A stretch of DNA of 64,000 nucleotides from Bryobacterales bacterium (GTDB lineage Bacteria; Acidobacteriota; Terriglobia; Bryobacterales; Bryobacteraceae): the NCBI GenBank assembly GCA_020846745.1, contig JADLDI010000009.1, forward strand, positions 1 through 64,000, written 5' to 3'. Below the pieces are notes generated by a model. It did no database searches and was not told the DNA's origin. It worked only from the letters and a program-made list of their open reading frames with translations. The position numbers and the translations under genes were made by a program. Below are positions 1 through 8,551 of this stretch, one piece after another (position 1 is the first letter of the stretch; every line of letters begins with the position of its first letter).

Positions 1-375
1 CCACTGCAACCACGCACTACTCCGGAAACGGAACCGCAACCGTCAGGGCGCGGGCCCCTGTACATTGCCCATGCGACGCAGCCACAACCAACCACCTCCC
101 ACGCACCCGAACCGCCGCGCGTAAGCCCGCGGTCCCAGCCACCGCAAACACGCACGGCCCCGGAAACAGAACCGCAACCGTCAGGGCGCGGGCCCCTGTA
201 CATTGGCCATGCGACGCAGCCACAACCAACCACCATCCACGCACCCGAACCGCGGCGCGTAAGCCCGCGGTCCCAGCCACTGCAACCACGCACGGCCCCG
301 GAAACGGAACCGCAACCGTCAGGGCGCGGGCCCATGTCCATTGGCCATGCGACGCAACCACAACAAACCACCATC
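1..375. repeat. 138-bp tandem repeat, about 2.7 copies
   Basis: Three head-to-tail copies start at 1, 139 and 277, so the period is exactly 138 bp. The first two differ at only about a dozen positions, and the third loses similarity near 375. The array runs off the left edge, so the true copy number is unknown. Each unit contains a GC-rich 26-bp core (31-56, 169-194, 307-332). A fourth, diverged core lies outside the array at 382-407, reading GGAGCCGCGACCGT then GAGGGAGC. No ribosome-binding site or convincing protein was seen; frames reading through it only repeat. It lies immediately upstream of gltD. Confidence 0.85.
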
Positions 376-483
376 GCCAACGGAGCCGCGACCGTGAGGG
401 AGCGTCCGCACACCACCACTCCTAACTCCCCCCAACGCACGGGTCATTGAACCGAAAAAACTATCGACAACGGAACAATACAC

Positions 484-1899
484 ATGGGTAAGACGACAGG
501 CTTCATCGAATACGCGCGCGAGGTTCCCCAGCGCCGCCCCGTTACCGAACGGGTGAACGATTACTTCGAAATCTATCTTGACTTTCCGGAAGACCGTGTC
601 CGTACGCAAGGCGCTCGCTGCATGGATTGCGGCGTCCCCTTCTGCCACACCGGCTGCCCGCTCAACAACATCATCCCCGACTGGAACGACCTCGTGTATC
701 GCGACCGTTGGCGCGAAGCCATCCGCGTCTTGCATTCCACCAATAACTTCCCCGAGTTCACCGGCCGCATCTGCCCTGCCCCGTGCGAATCCGCCTGCGT
801 ACTCGGCATCAACGAACCGCCCGTTACCATTAAAGTCATCGAGCGCACCATCGTCGATCACGCCTGGAAAGAAGGCTGGATTACACCGGAACCGCCCGAC
901 AAGCGTACCGGCAAGAAGGTAGCCGTCATCGGTTCCGGACCAGCCGGCCTCGCCACCGCGCAGCAACTCAACCGCGCCGGACACTGGGTCACCGTCTTCG
1001 AAAAGGCAGACCGCATCGGCGGCCTGCTCCGCTACGGCATTCCCAACTTCAAGATGGAGAAGCACCACATCGACCGTCGCGTGCAGCAGATGGAAGCCGA
1101 AGGCGTCTCCTTCCGCACCAATGCGCACGTGGGCGTGAACGTCTCTGTCGACGAACTGAAGAACGAGTACGACGCCATCGTCCTCGCCGGCGGAGCCGAA
1201 GCCGGCCGCGACCTCAATGTCCCCGGCCGCGACCTCAAAGGCATCCACTTCGCCATGGAGTTCCTGCCCCAGCAGAACAAGCGCAATGCTGGCGACGACG
1301 TGCCCGGCCAGATCATGGCCACCGGTAAGAACGTCGTCATCATCGGCGGCGGCGACACCGGCGCCGACTGCCTGGGCACCTCCCACCGTCACAAGGCCGC
1401 CGGCGTCACTCAGTTCGAAATCATGCCGCAACCGCCGCCCGACCGCGCTCCCAGCACCCCGTGGCCGCTGTGGCCACTGATGCTCCGCCAGGAAAGCTCG
1501 CATGAAGAAGGCGGCACGCGCGAATTCGCCATCGCCACCACCAGGTTCATCGGCGACGAGAACGGTTGCGTAAAGGCACTTGAAACCGTCCGCGTCGGTC
1601 CCGCGCCCAAATTCGAGCCGGTGCCGGGTTCAGAGAAGATCTATCCCGCCGAGTTAGTCCTGCTTGCGATGGGCTTCACCGGACCCGTCAAAACCGGCAT
1701 GATCGACCAGCTCGGCCTCGAACTCGATACCCGTGGCAACGTCAAAACCGGCGACGACTACATGTCCACCGTCCCCGGCATTTTCGCCGCCGGCGACATG
1801 CGCCGCGGCCAATCCCTCGTCGTTTGGGCAATCGCCGAAGGCCGCAAGGCCGCCAAAGCTGTCGATCAGTATCTGATGGGCCACTCGGACCTGCCGTAG
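484..1899 (+). CDS. gltD: Glutamate synthase (NADPH) small subunit GltD
   Basis: Small subunit of glutamate synthase: it passes electrons from NADPH through FAD and Fe-S clusters to the large subunit GltB for glutamate synthesis. The 471 aa match the family length. The N-terminal Fe-S region shows [14 protein letters not shown] at about residues 47-60 and CPAPCESAC at about 98-106. Two dinucleotide folds follow: GSGPAGLA near residue 150 for FAD and GGGDTGAD near 290 for NADPH. A C-terminal [11 protein letters not shown] motif closes the FAD site. The start ATG gives the usual MGKxTGF beginning. gltB is not in the window; the preceding 480 bp are repeats, so any upstream gltB is not tightly coupled. 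Confidence 0.95.
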   Translation: MGKTTGFIEYAREVPQRRPVTERVNDYFEIYLDFPEDRVRTQGARCMDCGVPFCHTGCPLNNIIPDWNDLVYRDRWREAIRVLHSTNNFPEFTGRICPAPCESACVLGINEPPVTIKVIERTIVDHAWKEGWITPEPPDKRTGKKVAVIGSGPAGLATAQQLNRAGHWVTVFEKADRIGGLLRYGIPNFKMEKHHIDRRVQQMEAEGVSFRTNAHVGVNVSVDELKNEYDAIVLAGGAEAGRDLNVPGRDLKGIHFAMEFLPQQNKRNAGDDVPGQIMATGKNVVIIGGGDTGADCLGTSHRHKAAGVTQFEIMPQPPPDRAPSTPWPLWPLMLRQESSHEEGGTREFAIATTRFIGDENGCVKALETVRVGPAPKFEPVPGSEKIYPAELVLLAMGFTGPVKTGMIDQLGLELDTRGNVKTGDDYMSTVPGIFAAGDMRRGQSLVVWAIAEGRKAAKAVDQYLMGHSDLP

Positions 1900-1960
1900 C
1901 TCTTCACCCGCGCGGGTTCGTCCGCCATGGGCGAGTCGCTGTGACCGCGTGCGGCTGGAG

Positions 1961-2464
1961 TTACCCGGCGCCGGCGACCGTCTGCGTCGGGGTGTTCGGC
2001 TCACACATCGCAGGGATGCCGCGAGCGGTCAGAAAATCCTGCATGCCGGCTTCGGAACATAGCAGGTCGCGCAACGTAGTCTTGCCAAGTACGTCGTGCA
2101 GCACCTTCTGCATCGTGTTCCACAGCACGCGCAACGAGCAATCCACCGCATGCGCACAAACGTCCTGATGGCCTGAGTGCCGCTCGCAGAAACGCGAGCT
2201 GAAGAAGCGCCCGCCAAGCAGGTCCAGCACCTCCGCCACCGTTACGTCTTCCGGCTTCTTGGCGAGTGTGTAACCGCCCGCCTGACCCCGTTCACTCTGC
2301 ACCATCCCGCCCATCCGCAGAAGGCGCATCAGTTTGGCGACGTTCGGAACGCTGAGACCCTCCGCCCGGCTGATCTCGGGAATGGTCATCGATTCGCCTT
2401 CCGGAATTCGCGCCAGATGTAACAGACATCGCAGTCCGTATTCCTCCTGGGCACTGAGCTTCAT
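1961..2464 (-). CDS. Rrf2-family transcriptional regulator
   Basis: A 167-aa protein opening with MKLSAQEEYGLRCLLHLA, the typical Rrf2 winged-helix start. A recognition-helix region (SVPNVAKLMRLL) and wing (GQAGGYTLAKKPEDVTV) follow. Three cysteines after residue 90 are spaced C-x9-C-x5-C, the region where IscR/NsrR-type members bind an Fe-S cluster, so redox or iron sensing is plausible though the spacing is not that of IscR. It starts 4 bp after the stop of the pdxA-type gene and probably shares its transcript. Whether it controls that operon is inference. Confidence 0.85.
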   Translation of the reverse strand: MKLSAQEEYGLRCLLHLARIPEGESMTIPEISRAEGLSVPNVAKLMRLLRMGGMVQSERGQAGGYTLAKKPEDVTVAEVLDLLGGRFFSSRFCERHSGHQDVCAHAVDCSLRVLWNTMQKVLHDVLGKTTLRDLLCSEAGMQDFLTARGIPAMCEPNTPTQTVAGAG

Positions 2465-2468
2465 GCCG

Positions 2469-3428
2469 TTATTGTACGCTAATTGGACCTTTGCAATCGC
2501 GGTTCAACGCCATTTGAGCCGCCAGTTTCAACGCACAAACCATGCTTTCCTGCTTCGCCAGCCCTTTGCCGGCGATGTCGAAAGCAGTGCCATGATCAAC
2601 CGAAGTGCGGATAATCGGCAACCCGATCGATACATTTACTCCCCTGTCAAAATCAAGTAATTTCATGGGGATATGGCCCTGATCGTGATACATTGCGACC
2701 ACCAGATCGAAACGGCCTTTCACCGCCTGCAGAAACACGGTGTCGCCCGGCTCGGGACCCGCGACCGTCATTCCCCGCTGGCGTGCCGCCGCGATTGCCG
2801 GAATTATAAATTCCTCATCTTCGGCTCCGAATAACCCGTGTTCGCCGGCGTGTGGGTTCAAACCACACACCGCAATTCGCGGTTGGTCAAACCCCAATAG
2901 CCGCATTGCCTCATAGCCCAGTTCGATGGTGCGGAAGATCCGATCGGTTTTCAACTCGCATGCCTGGCGCAGAGCGATATGAGTGCTCACGTGGACCACC
3001 CGCAGCCGCTCGCTCACAAGCAGCATGCGCGAATCGCTGTTCCCGCACAGCTCGGCAATGTACTCGGTGTGCCCGGAGAACTGTATTCCCCCCAACGCCA
3101 CAGCTTCCTTGTTTAAGGGCGCCGTAACCATCGCGTCCGCCTCGTTGCGCAGGCACATCTCGGTAGCCGTCTTGACATAGTGCAGGCCGGCCTTGCCGCA
3201 GGCGGCGCTCAGCTTGCCGTAATCGTAATCGCCTTCGATCTGGCGCTCATCGCGAAGCGGGGCGCGCAGTTCCGTCCCCGTGGCCTGTTCGGCTTTCTTG
3301 ATTGCGATACCGTCGCCAACCACGATCCACGCGGCAAGTGCGGCCACCTCCGGTTCAGCCAATGCCCGAACTACCACTTCCGGACCCACCCCGGCCGGAT
3401 CTCCAATCGTCACTGCGATGCGCGCCAT
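2469..3428 (-). CDS. PdxA/PdxA2-type 4-phospho-hydroxyacid dehydrogenase
   Basis: 319 aa of the PdxA family. It shows the N-terminal GDPAGVGPE motif, the metal-binding histidine segments (SGHTEYIAEL, MYHDQGHIPMK), and the C-terminal IIRTSVDHGTAFDIAGKG signature. Family members oxidise 4-phospho-hydroxy-L-threonine (pyridoxal phosphate synthesis) or, as PdxA2, 4-phospho-threonate/erythronate (acid-sugar catabolism). Its first 19 bp overlap the end of a DUF1537 acid-sugar kinase gene. That pairing is known for the catabolic PdxA2 pathway and favours that role. A biosynthetic role cannot be excluded without knowing whether another pdxA exists. Confidence 0.88.
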   Translation of the reverse strand: MARIAVTIGDPAGVGPEVVVRALAEPEVAALAAWIVVGDGIAIKKAEQATGTELRAPLRDERQIEGDYDYGKLSAACGKAGLHYVKTATEMCLRNEADAMVTAPLNKEAVALGGIQFSGHTEYIAELCGNSDSRMLLVSERLRVVHVSTHIALRQACELKTDRIFRTIELGYEAMRLLGFDQPRIAVCGLNPHAGEHGLFGAEDEEFIIPAIAAARQRGMTVAGPEPGDTVFLQAVKGRFDLVVAMYHDQGHIPMKLLDFDRGVNVSIGLPIIRTSVDHGTAFDIAGKGLAKQESMVCALKLAAQMALNRDCKGPISVQ

Positions 3429-4384
3429 CCTCCACCGGATAACACATTCAGCACGCGATCCAAAGTGTCGGCCGCACCAAAGCCGCCAGACTTGGTAATC
3501 ACCATGCGTCCATCCGCTCTGCCGCCAACCATGCGGCCCACCGGGATACCCGGCATCACTTCGCCGAACAGTTCAATCGCTTGGGCGGCAAGACGTTCGC
3601 AAACCATCGCCGCCGTGTCGCCGCCGCACAGAAACAGTCCTCCAGTCACATCGAAATCCGGACACTCCGTTTCAATGCGGATCAGCCGGTAGCCGCCTCG
3701 GCCGGTGCTTTCAAGGCCGCCGGTGCTTTGAAGGCGGCCGGTGGTTTGAAGATGCTCCAGCTGTGCCAGCGTCACCGAGTGCTGCGACCCGATGCACAGC
3801 ACGGGCGTGCCTTCCGAAGCCAACTCCTGCGGTCCATCGCCCACAGCCAAAAGTTTCGCCACCGAACCCGCCAGTCCACTGGAGCCCACCAGCAAGGGCC
3901 ACGGCTGGCGCGAGAGCGCGTCCCAGGCGATTCGATCGAGGTCCGCGCGGGTTTCCGCATCGTGGTTGACTACGTTCTCGATAGCCGGAACCGGAAGCGT
4001 CGCCGCAGCCGTCACCACCTGTCCGCCCCTCACCATACGGCCCTGCTCAGGAAACGCCGTGCACAACACTGCATACGACCGTCCCGTCGCCCCAAGCATC
4101 GCCCTCACCTCCGCCGCTACATTTCCGCGAAGCACGGAATCCACTTTTTTGAATACCAGCGGAACCTCCGCCGCTCCCGCCTGCCTGCAAACAGTTTCCA
4201 CCTTCGCCCCTGCCTCCTCCGGCTTGTCTTCCCGCGAATTTGTGTTGAAAGCCAGCAAATCCGCCGGTTTCGCCGCACCCGACAGCTGGACCACTACCCG
4301 CCAGCCGGCCCGGGCAAATACCGCCGCGGCGTCGCAAGCCCCTGTTAAATCATCGGCTATGAGAATACCCTTCGATGTAGACAC
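3410..4384 (-). CDS. Four-carbon acid sugar kinase (DUF1537, OtnK/DtnK-like), short form
   Basis: DUF1537 kinases phosphorylate threonate/erythronate-type acid sugars. The start GILIADDLTGACDAA is the conserved N-terminal motif. VFKKVDSVLRGN and TAFPEQGR belong to the sugar-binding domain. The C-terminal LFLCGGDTAAMVCERL and ITKSGGFGAADTL form the nucleotide-binding half. At 324 aa it is about 100 aa shorter than usual members (about 420), with the shortening between the two domains. That junction carries a six-residue repeat (see 3701-3754). Start GTG at 4384 is only 8 bp from the start of the divergent redoxin gene. It is translationally coupled to the PdxA-type gene. Confidence 0.85.
   Translation of the reverse strand: MSTSKGILIADDLTGACDAAAVFARAGWRVVVQLSGAAKPADLLAFNTNSREDKPEEAGAKVETVCRQAGAAEVPLVFKKVDSVLRGNVAAEVRAMLGATGRSYAVLCTAFPEQGRMVRGGQVVTAAATLPVPAIENVVNHDAETRADLDRIAWDALSRQPWPLLVGSSGLAGSVAKLLAVGDGPQELASEGTPVLCIGSQHSVTLAQLEHLQTTGRLQSTGGLESTGRGGYRLIRIETECPDFDVTGGLFLCGGDTAAMVCERLAAQAIELFGEVMPGIPVGRMVGGRADGRMVITKSGGFGAADTLDRVLNVLSGGGWRASQ
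3701..3754. repeat. Three 18-bp in-frame repeats inside the DUF1537 gene
   Basis: Three adjacent 18-bp units (3701-3718, 3719-3736, 3737-3754) with a GCCGGTGstTTbAAGry pattern differ at only a few bases. On the coding (minus) strand they encode a six-residue repeat QTTGRL-QSTGGL-ESTGRG between the two kinase domains. A multiple of three keeps the frame. It looks like a slippage-generated linker replacing the missing inter-domain segment. Confidence 0.9.
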
Positions 4385-4392
4385 GGTAAACT

Positions 4393-4974
4393 ATGATTAT
4401 GCGTATTCCGGCCGTTGTGCTTGCCACCCTTGCGCTTGCCCTGCCCATCTTCGCTGCCGACATCCCCCGGCCCGCCCCTCCAATCACATTCCCGCTCGTA
4501 AACGGCGGATCCATCGACCTGGCCAAATACAAGGGCAAGGTGGTGGCCCTCGAGTTCCTGAATACCACCTGTCCGCACTGCCAGAAGTGCTCGCAGGCCT
4601 TGCAGAAAATGCAGCAGGAATACGGTCCGAAGGGTTTCCAGGCCCTCGGGGTCGCAATCAACGAAATGGCGCATATGCTCGTGCCGGACTACATCCGCAA
4701 CTACAGCCTCACCTATCCCGTCGGCTTCGCGCAGCGCGAGAAAGCGCACGAGTTTCTCCAGCACCCGACAATGCTGATCATGTACGTGCCGCAACTGGTG
4801 TTCATCGACAAAAAGGGGATCATTCGCGCACAGTATCCGGGCGGCGACAAGTTTTACCAGGACGAAGAGCGCAATATGCGCAGCCAGATTGAATCGTTGC
4901 TGAAAGAAACGGGCCCCTCGGCGGCGCCTGCCCCTGCAAAAAAGACCGTTCATTCAGCCAAAAAGTCCAGCTAG
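4393..4974 (+). CDS. Exported thioredoxin-fold redoxin (TlpA/peroxiredoxin-like)
   Basis: 193 aa. Residues 1-21 form a Sec signal peptide (MRIPAVVLATLALALPIFAA). The thioredoxin fold that follows carries the active-site segment LEFLNTTCPHCQKCSQAL at about residues 54-71, a CPHC motif with an extra cysteine three residues on. The cis-proline region is PQLVFIDKKG. An Ala/Pro/Lys-rich tail ends the protein. It probably acts in the periplasm as a thiol-disulfide or peroxide reductase; the substrate is unknown. Start ATG 4393 or 4399 cannot be distinguished. It is divergent from the acid-sugar kinase with only 8 bp between starts, so one or both promoters must lie in coding sequence. Confidence 0.85.
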   Translation: MIMRIPAVVLATLALALPIFAADIPRPAPPITFPLVNGGSIDLAKYKGKVVALEFLNTTCPHCQKCSQALQKMQQEYGPKGFQALGVAINEMAHMLVPDYIRNYSLTYPVGFAQREKAHEFLQHPTMLIMYVPQLVFIDKKGIIRAQYPGGDKFYQDEERNMRSQIESLLKETGPSAAPAPAKKTVHSAKKSS

Positions 4975-5045
4975 CATTGTATTCCGCTGGCCTTGATCTC
5001 CGTCCTGTTTTCAACAATTTGCGAAACGAACTCCCCAGTCCGTAA

Positions 5046-5276
5046 CGGAGCCGCGACTCCGAAGACCTCCTCACCCACTTCCCGCCATCCGGCACTGTGG
5101 AAATTTTCGTCAATTACCTCGTCAGCCAGGTAGCCAAAATCGGCTACCAGACCGCCCTCGAAGAATCCGTGCGGAACGAACCCAATTTACGTAGCGTTCC
5201 CCTCCCCGGCTCCCCTATAATGGAAGGGTTGTCCACCGCGCACGGTGGACGTGTGTCTCACCACACATCGCAGTAG
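5046..5276 (+). other. Coding-like remnant upstream of ffh
   Basis: The 314-bp gap before ffh holds an open + frame from just after a TAA at 5043 to a TAG at 5274. Its middle part reads like real protein (VEIFVNYLVSQVAKIGY, then QTALEESVRNEPN). A GTG at 5097 would give 59 aa, but there is no ribosome-binding site, and the ffh -10 element and leader hairpins lie inside it. It is most likely the tail of a lost gene. I do not recognise the family. Confidence 0.25.
5216..5268 (+). promoter_or_regulatory. ffh promoter -10 element and hairpin leader
   Basis: A perfect TATAAT lies at 5216-5221; no clear -35 box is visible 17 bp upstream. Ten bases downstream is a perfect 8-bp stem with a CGCA tetraloop (5231-5250, GTCCACCG/CGGTGGAC). 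A second small hairpin TGTGT/ACACA follows at about 5252-5267. ffh starts at 5289. The first inverted repeat could be an RNA leader structure or an operator. Confidence 0.55.
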
Positions 5277-5288
5277 GTTTCCACACCA

Positions 5289-6668
5289 ATGTTCGATAAT
5301 CTCTCCGACAAGCTGCAGCGGGTGATCAAAAACCTGCGCGGCGAAGGGAAGCTGACCGCCGAAAACATGGAGGCGGCGCTCCGCGAAATCCGCGTCGCGC
5401 TGCTTGAGGCCGACGTGCATTTTCGCGTGGTCAAGCAGTTGATGGAGAGTATCAAGGAAAAGGCGCTCGGCCAGGAAGTCCTTACCTCGCTTTCTCCTAC
5501 GCAGCAGGTCGTCAAGATCGTGTACGACGAACTGGTGCGGACGCTCGGAACCCATGCCTCGCGGCTGCGGATGGCCAACGAGCCGCCCTCGGTCATCTTT
5601 ATCGTCGGCCTGCAGGGGTCCGGTAAGACGACATCGACGGGCAAGCTTGCTCGATACCTTTCGCGCGAAAAGCACAATCCGCTGGTGGTTTCAGTGGACG
5701 TCTACCGTCCCGCCGCGCGGCATCAGTTGGCCGTATTAGCGCGCGATTTGAAGCTGCCCATCTATGCGGGCCCCGAGGGTGAGAACCGGCCGCTGGAACT
5801 CGCCAGAGGTGCTCGGCGCGAGGCGATGCAGACCGGCAAAGATGTGGTGCTGGTGGATACGGCCGGCCGTCTTCACATTGACGACGACCTGATGGTCGAG
5901 TTGCAGCAGCTCAAAGAATCGCTCAATCCGACCGAAATCCTGTTTGTGGCCGATGCCATGACAGGTCAGGACGCGATCCGCAGTGCCGAGGAATTTCACA
6001 AGCGGCTTGGGATCACGGGCGTGGTCCTGACCAAGATGGATGGTGATGCACGCGGCGGCGCGGCCTTGTCGATTCGCCAAGTCACCGGGCAGCCGCTGAA
6101 ATTCGTGGGTGTCGGCGAGAAGCCCGATGCTTTCGAGCTGTTTTACCCAGACCGGGTCGCCTCGAGAATTCTCGGCATGGGCGACGTCATCAGCTTGGTT
6201 GAAAAGGTCAGCCAGGAGATCGACCAGAAGAAGACCGAGGAGATGCAGCGCAAACTCCTCGAGGACGATTTCTCGCTGGACGATTTTCGCGATCAGTTGA
6301 AGCAGCTTTCCAAGCTCGGTTCGCTCGAATCGCTGTTGGGCATGATGCCCAAGGTCGGCCCCTTCAAAGAGTTGCAGAATGCCAAGGTGGATGAGAAGGA
6401 ATTGACGCGCGTGGTGGCGATCATCGATTCCATGACACCCCACGAACGGCGCAACCATATGATCATCAATGGCAGCCGGCGACGCCGTATTGCCAAAGGC
6501 AGCGGCACCACTGTCCAGGATGTCAACAATCTTCTGAAGCAGTATGCGCAGGCTCGAAAGATGATGAAGAGTTTTTCGGGAAGTTTAATGGGCGGCAAGA
6601 TGGGTACCATGCTCGGCAAGCGCCTGGGCAAGTTGAAGTTACCCTTCCCCGGCAACCCGTTCAGCTAG
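5289..6668 (+). CDS. ffh: Signal recognition particle protein Ffh (SRP54)
   Basis: GTPase that binds the SRP RNA and signal sequences of nascent membrane proteins and docks with FtsY. 459 aa. The N domain is about 1-95. The G domain has the P-loop GLQGSGKTTSTGKLA (about 106-120), LVDTAGRLH, and TKMDGDARGGAALS. The M domain from about 300 is methionine-rich at its end and has the RNA-binding SRRRRIAKGSGT segment. It heads a rightward operon with rpsP, khpA, rimM, trmD, rplS and rnhB, an arrangement conserved in many bacteria. No SRP RNA gene was seen nearby. Confidence 0.97.
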   Translation: MFDNLSDKLQRVIKNLRGEGKLTAENMEAALREIRVALLEADVHFRVVKQLMESIKEKALGQEVLTSLSPTQQVVKIVYDELVRTLGTHASRLRMANEPPSVIFIVGLQGSGKTTSTGKLARYLSREKHNPLVVSVDVYRPAARHQLAVLARDLKLPIYAGPEGENRPLELARGARREAMQTGKDVVLVDTAGRLHIDDDLMVELQQLKESLNPTEILFVADAMTGQDAIRSAEEFHKRLGITGVVLTKMDGDARGGAALSIRQVTGQPLKFVGVGEKPDAFELFYPDRVASRILGMGDVISLVEKVSQEIDQKKTEEMQRKLLEDDFSLDDFRDQLKQLSKLGSLESLLGMMPKVGPFKELQNAKVDEKELTRVVAIIDSMTPHERRNHMIINGSRRRRIAKGSGTTVQDVNNLLKQYAQARKMMKSFSGSLMGGKMGTMLGKRLGKLKLPFPGNPFS

Positions 6669-6714
6669 AATTATAGGTTTCAAACAGAAGGAAGCGAAGG
6701 AGTAGAAACGATAG

Positions 6715-6972
6715 ATGTTGAAGATTCGCCTGGCCCGGTTCGGCGCCAAGAAGAAGCCGACGTATCGGGTGGTCGTGATTGAAGGTTGGCGCGCACGCAA
6801 TAGCCGGTTCATCGAAGTGGTCGGACATTACAACCCGGTCGCGAAGCCGGCTGCCGTGAGCCTCGACCATTCGCGCATTGAATATTGGGTGAAGAATGGC
6901 GCCCAACCGTCCGACACCGTACAGCGCCTGATCAAGACCAATCCCGCACCTGTGGCACAACCCACCGTTTAA
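6715..6972 (+). CDS. rpsP: 30S ribosomal protein S16
   Basis: 85-aa small-subunit protein with the classic S16 start MLKIRLARFGAKKKPTYR, then RNSRFIEVVGHYNPVA and a C-terminal NGAQPSDTVQRLI motif. An AAGGAG ribosome-binding site lies about 12 bp upstream. It sits 46 bp after ffh in the usual rpsP-khpA-rimM-trmD-rplS order. Length and motifs match the family. Confidence 0.97.
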   Translation: MLKIRLARFGAKKKPTYRVVVIEGWRARNSRFIEVVGHYNPVAKPAAVSLDHSRIEYWVKNGAQPSDTVQRLIKTNPAPVAQPTV

Positions 6973-7059
6973 CTGTTCAGCGACGTTGCTCCGCGCCCGT
7001 AAATCATAGATCGGGCTGACCCGGATGATATAGTTGAAGCAGATAGGAGTATCGCCGTC

Positions 7060-7305
7060 ATGGCTGGGATGGGTGTTAGAGATCTGGTTCAAGAGATTGC
7101 AAAAGCTCTGGTGGATATCCCCGATCAGGTGACTGTGAACGAAGTGCAGGGCGAACAGGCGACCATTCTTGAGTTGCGTGTCGCTCCCAGCGATCTGGGC
7201 AAGGTCATCGGCAAACAGGGTCGGACCGCGCGTTCGATTCGAACGCTACTCGGCGCTGTCGGAATGAAACTGAACCGCCGGTTCTCCCTGGAGATTCTGG
7301 AATAG
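7060..7305 (+). CDS. khpA: KH-domain RNA-binding protein KhpA (YlqC family)
   Basis: 81-aa single KH-domain protein. The RNA-binding loop is [19 protein letters not shown] at residues 47-65, with the GKQGR form of the GxxG signature. Family members bind RNA and in Firmicutes pair with KhpB/Jag in cell-envelope control. A good AGGAG site precedes the ATG. Its TAG stop at 7303-7305 overlaps the probable beginning of rimM in the next frame. Confidence 0.93.
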   Translation: MAGMGVRDLVQEIAKALVDIPDQVTVNEVQGEQATILELRVAPSDLGKVIGKQGRTARSIRTLLGAVGMKLNRRFSLEILE

Positions 7306-7832
7306 ACACCGGGGCGTGGATCGCGGTCGGGCGAGTAGTCCGGTCGAGGGGCAGGCAGGGGGAAGTTATTGTCGAGGCGTTTGGATCAACAGACATCAGA
7401 TCTATTAAGGGTACATCGGTTTGCCTACAGCCTGCTCTGCCGACAAATCCGACACACATCGACACTGTCTGGTTCCATGGCGACCGCCCAATCGTTAAGT
7501 TTCGAGGTGTGGACTCGATCGACGCAGCCGAAGCCCTGCGCGGCGCCCTGATCTGTATACCCGCGGACAAGCGTGAGCCCCTAGCAGACGGTGAGGTTTA
7601 TCTCGACGACCTGATCGGATGCCAGGCGATGGAATCGGACACAAAACGACACCTAGGTGTCGTTGAAGGTTGGCAGGAGACGGGCGCGGTCCCGTTATTG
7701 ACGATACGAACCCAATCGGGGTCTGAACTGCTGGTCCCGTTCGCTTCCAGCATCTGCCAGCAGATCGACATCGAAAACAAACATCTAGTACTTCGCCTCC
7801 CCGAAGGACTACTGGAACTGAACGAACCATGA
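7302..7832 (+). CDS. rimM: Ribosome maturation factor RimM, non-standard start
   Basis: RimM binds the 30S head and S19 during 16S rRNA maturation. The frame has the N-terminal motif [22 protein letters not shown] from about 7317, the linker [15 protein letters not shown], and the PRC-barrel end ([27 protein letters not shown]). The only ATG/GTG/TTG in the frame is GTG 7509, which would cut off the whole first domain. The domain begins within a few codons of the khpA stop, so I place the start at ATA 7302, overlapping that stop; ATC 7320 is the alternative. A one-base assembly error, or a -1 frameshift out of khpA, are other explanations. The gene end overlaps trmD by ATGA. Confidence 0.8.
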   Translation: MDTGAWIAVGRVVRSRGRQGEVIVEAFGSTDIRSIKGTSVCLQPALPTNPTHIDTVWFHGDRPIVKFRGVDSIDAAEALRGALICIPADKREPLADGEVYLDDLIGCQAMESDTKRHLGVVEGWQETGAVPLLTIRTQSGSELLVPFASSICQQIDIENKHLVLRLPEGLLELNEP

Positions 7833-8551
7833 AATTCCACGTGCTGACCATCTTCCCCGAGTTCTTCGGGGAGATACTCCAGCACGGTGTTGTCGGGAGA
7901 GCAGTCCGGTTGGGCAACGTCTCCGTCGAGGTGCACAACCTCCGGGATTGGACCACGGACAAGCACAAGACAGTAGACGACCGGGTGTTCGGCGGCGGCG
8001 AAGGCATGCTGCTGAAGCCCGAACCGGTCTTTGCGGCGGTCGAGAGTATCCTCCCGGAACGCACCGCGGACCAAAAAGTGATCTTAGTTTCGGCCCAAGG
8101 CAAGCGATTCACCCAACAAGTGGCTCGCAGGTTGGTACAATCAAACGAGATCCTCCTGATCTGCGGCCGGTACGAAGGTGTCGACGAGCGTGTGGCCGAA
8201 CACCTGGCCGATGAAGAGCTGTCGATCGGGGATTTTGTGCTGAGTGGTGGCGAACTGGCCGCTGCGCTGATGATCGATGTCATCGGCCGGCTGGTTCCCG
8301 GCGTAGTCGGGAACGAAGCGTCCACCGTACAGGAATCGTTTTCGGAAGACTCGGACGGTCGCCTCGCGCTGGACTGTCCGCAATATACCAGGCCGGCCGA
8401 CTTTCGCGGTTGGACCGTGCCGGAAGTTTTGTTAGGCGGCAATCACGCGGCGATCCGCAAATGGCGTCGCCAGGCAGCGCTAGAGAAGACCGCCCGTAAC
8501 CGGCCCGACTTGTTGGAGCCGAACAGGACAACAGAGGAAGCAATCACATGA
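7829..8551 (+). CDS. trmD: tRNA (guanine-N1)-methyltransferase TrmD
   Basis: Makes m1G37 in tRNAs using S-adenosylmethionine, which prevents +1 frameshifting. 240 aa. Diagnostic segments are [13 protein letters not shown], the [11 protein letters not shown] motif, [17 protein letters not shown], the SAM-knot region [13 protein letters not shown], and [11 protein letters not shown]. The tail [27 protein letters not shown] (about residues 190-216) is typical. ATGA overlaps couple it to rimM upstream and rplS downstream. Confidence 0.97.
   Translation: MKFHVLTIFPEFFGEILQHGVVGRAVRLGNVSVEVHNLRDWTTDKHKTVDDRVFGGGEGMLLKPEPVFAAVESILPERTADQKVILVSAQGKRFTQQVARRLVQSNEILLICGRYEGVDERVAEHLADEELSIGDFVLSGGELAAALMIDVIGRLVPGVVGNEASTVQESFSEDSDGRLALDCPQYTRPADFRGWTVPEVLLGGNHAAIRKWRRQAALEKTARNRPDLLEPNRTTEEAIT

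Noticed and set aside
1-375. CRISPR array
   Set aside because: The units are 138 bp, contiguous and without unique spacers, so it is a tandem repeat.
319-1503. 394-aa open frame opposite gltD
   Set aside because: It is antisense to a clear gltD and follows from GC-rich codon usage; no family motif or ribosome-binding site.
1906-1917. 12-bp palindrome ACCCGCGCGGGT after gltD as terminator
   Set aside because: No T-run follows on either strand and the perfect palindrome has no loop; not supportable as a terminator.
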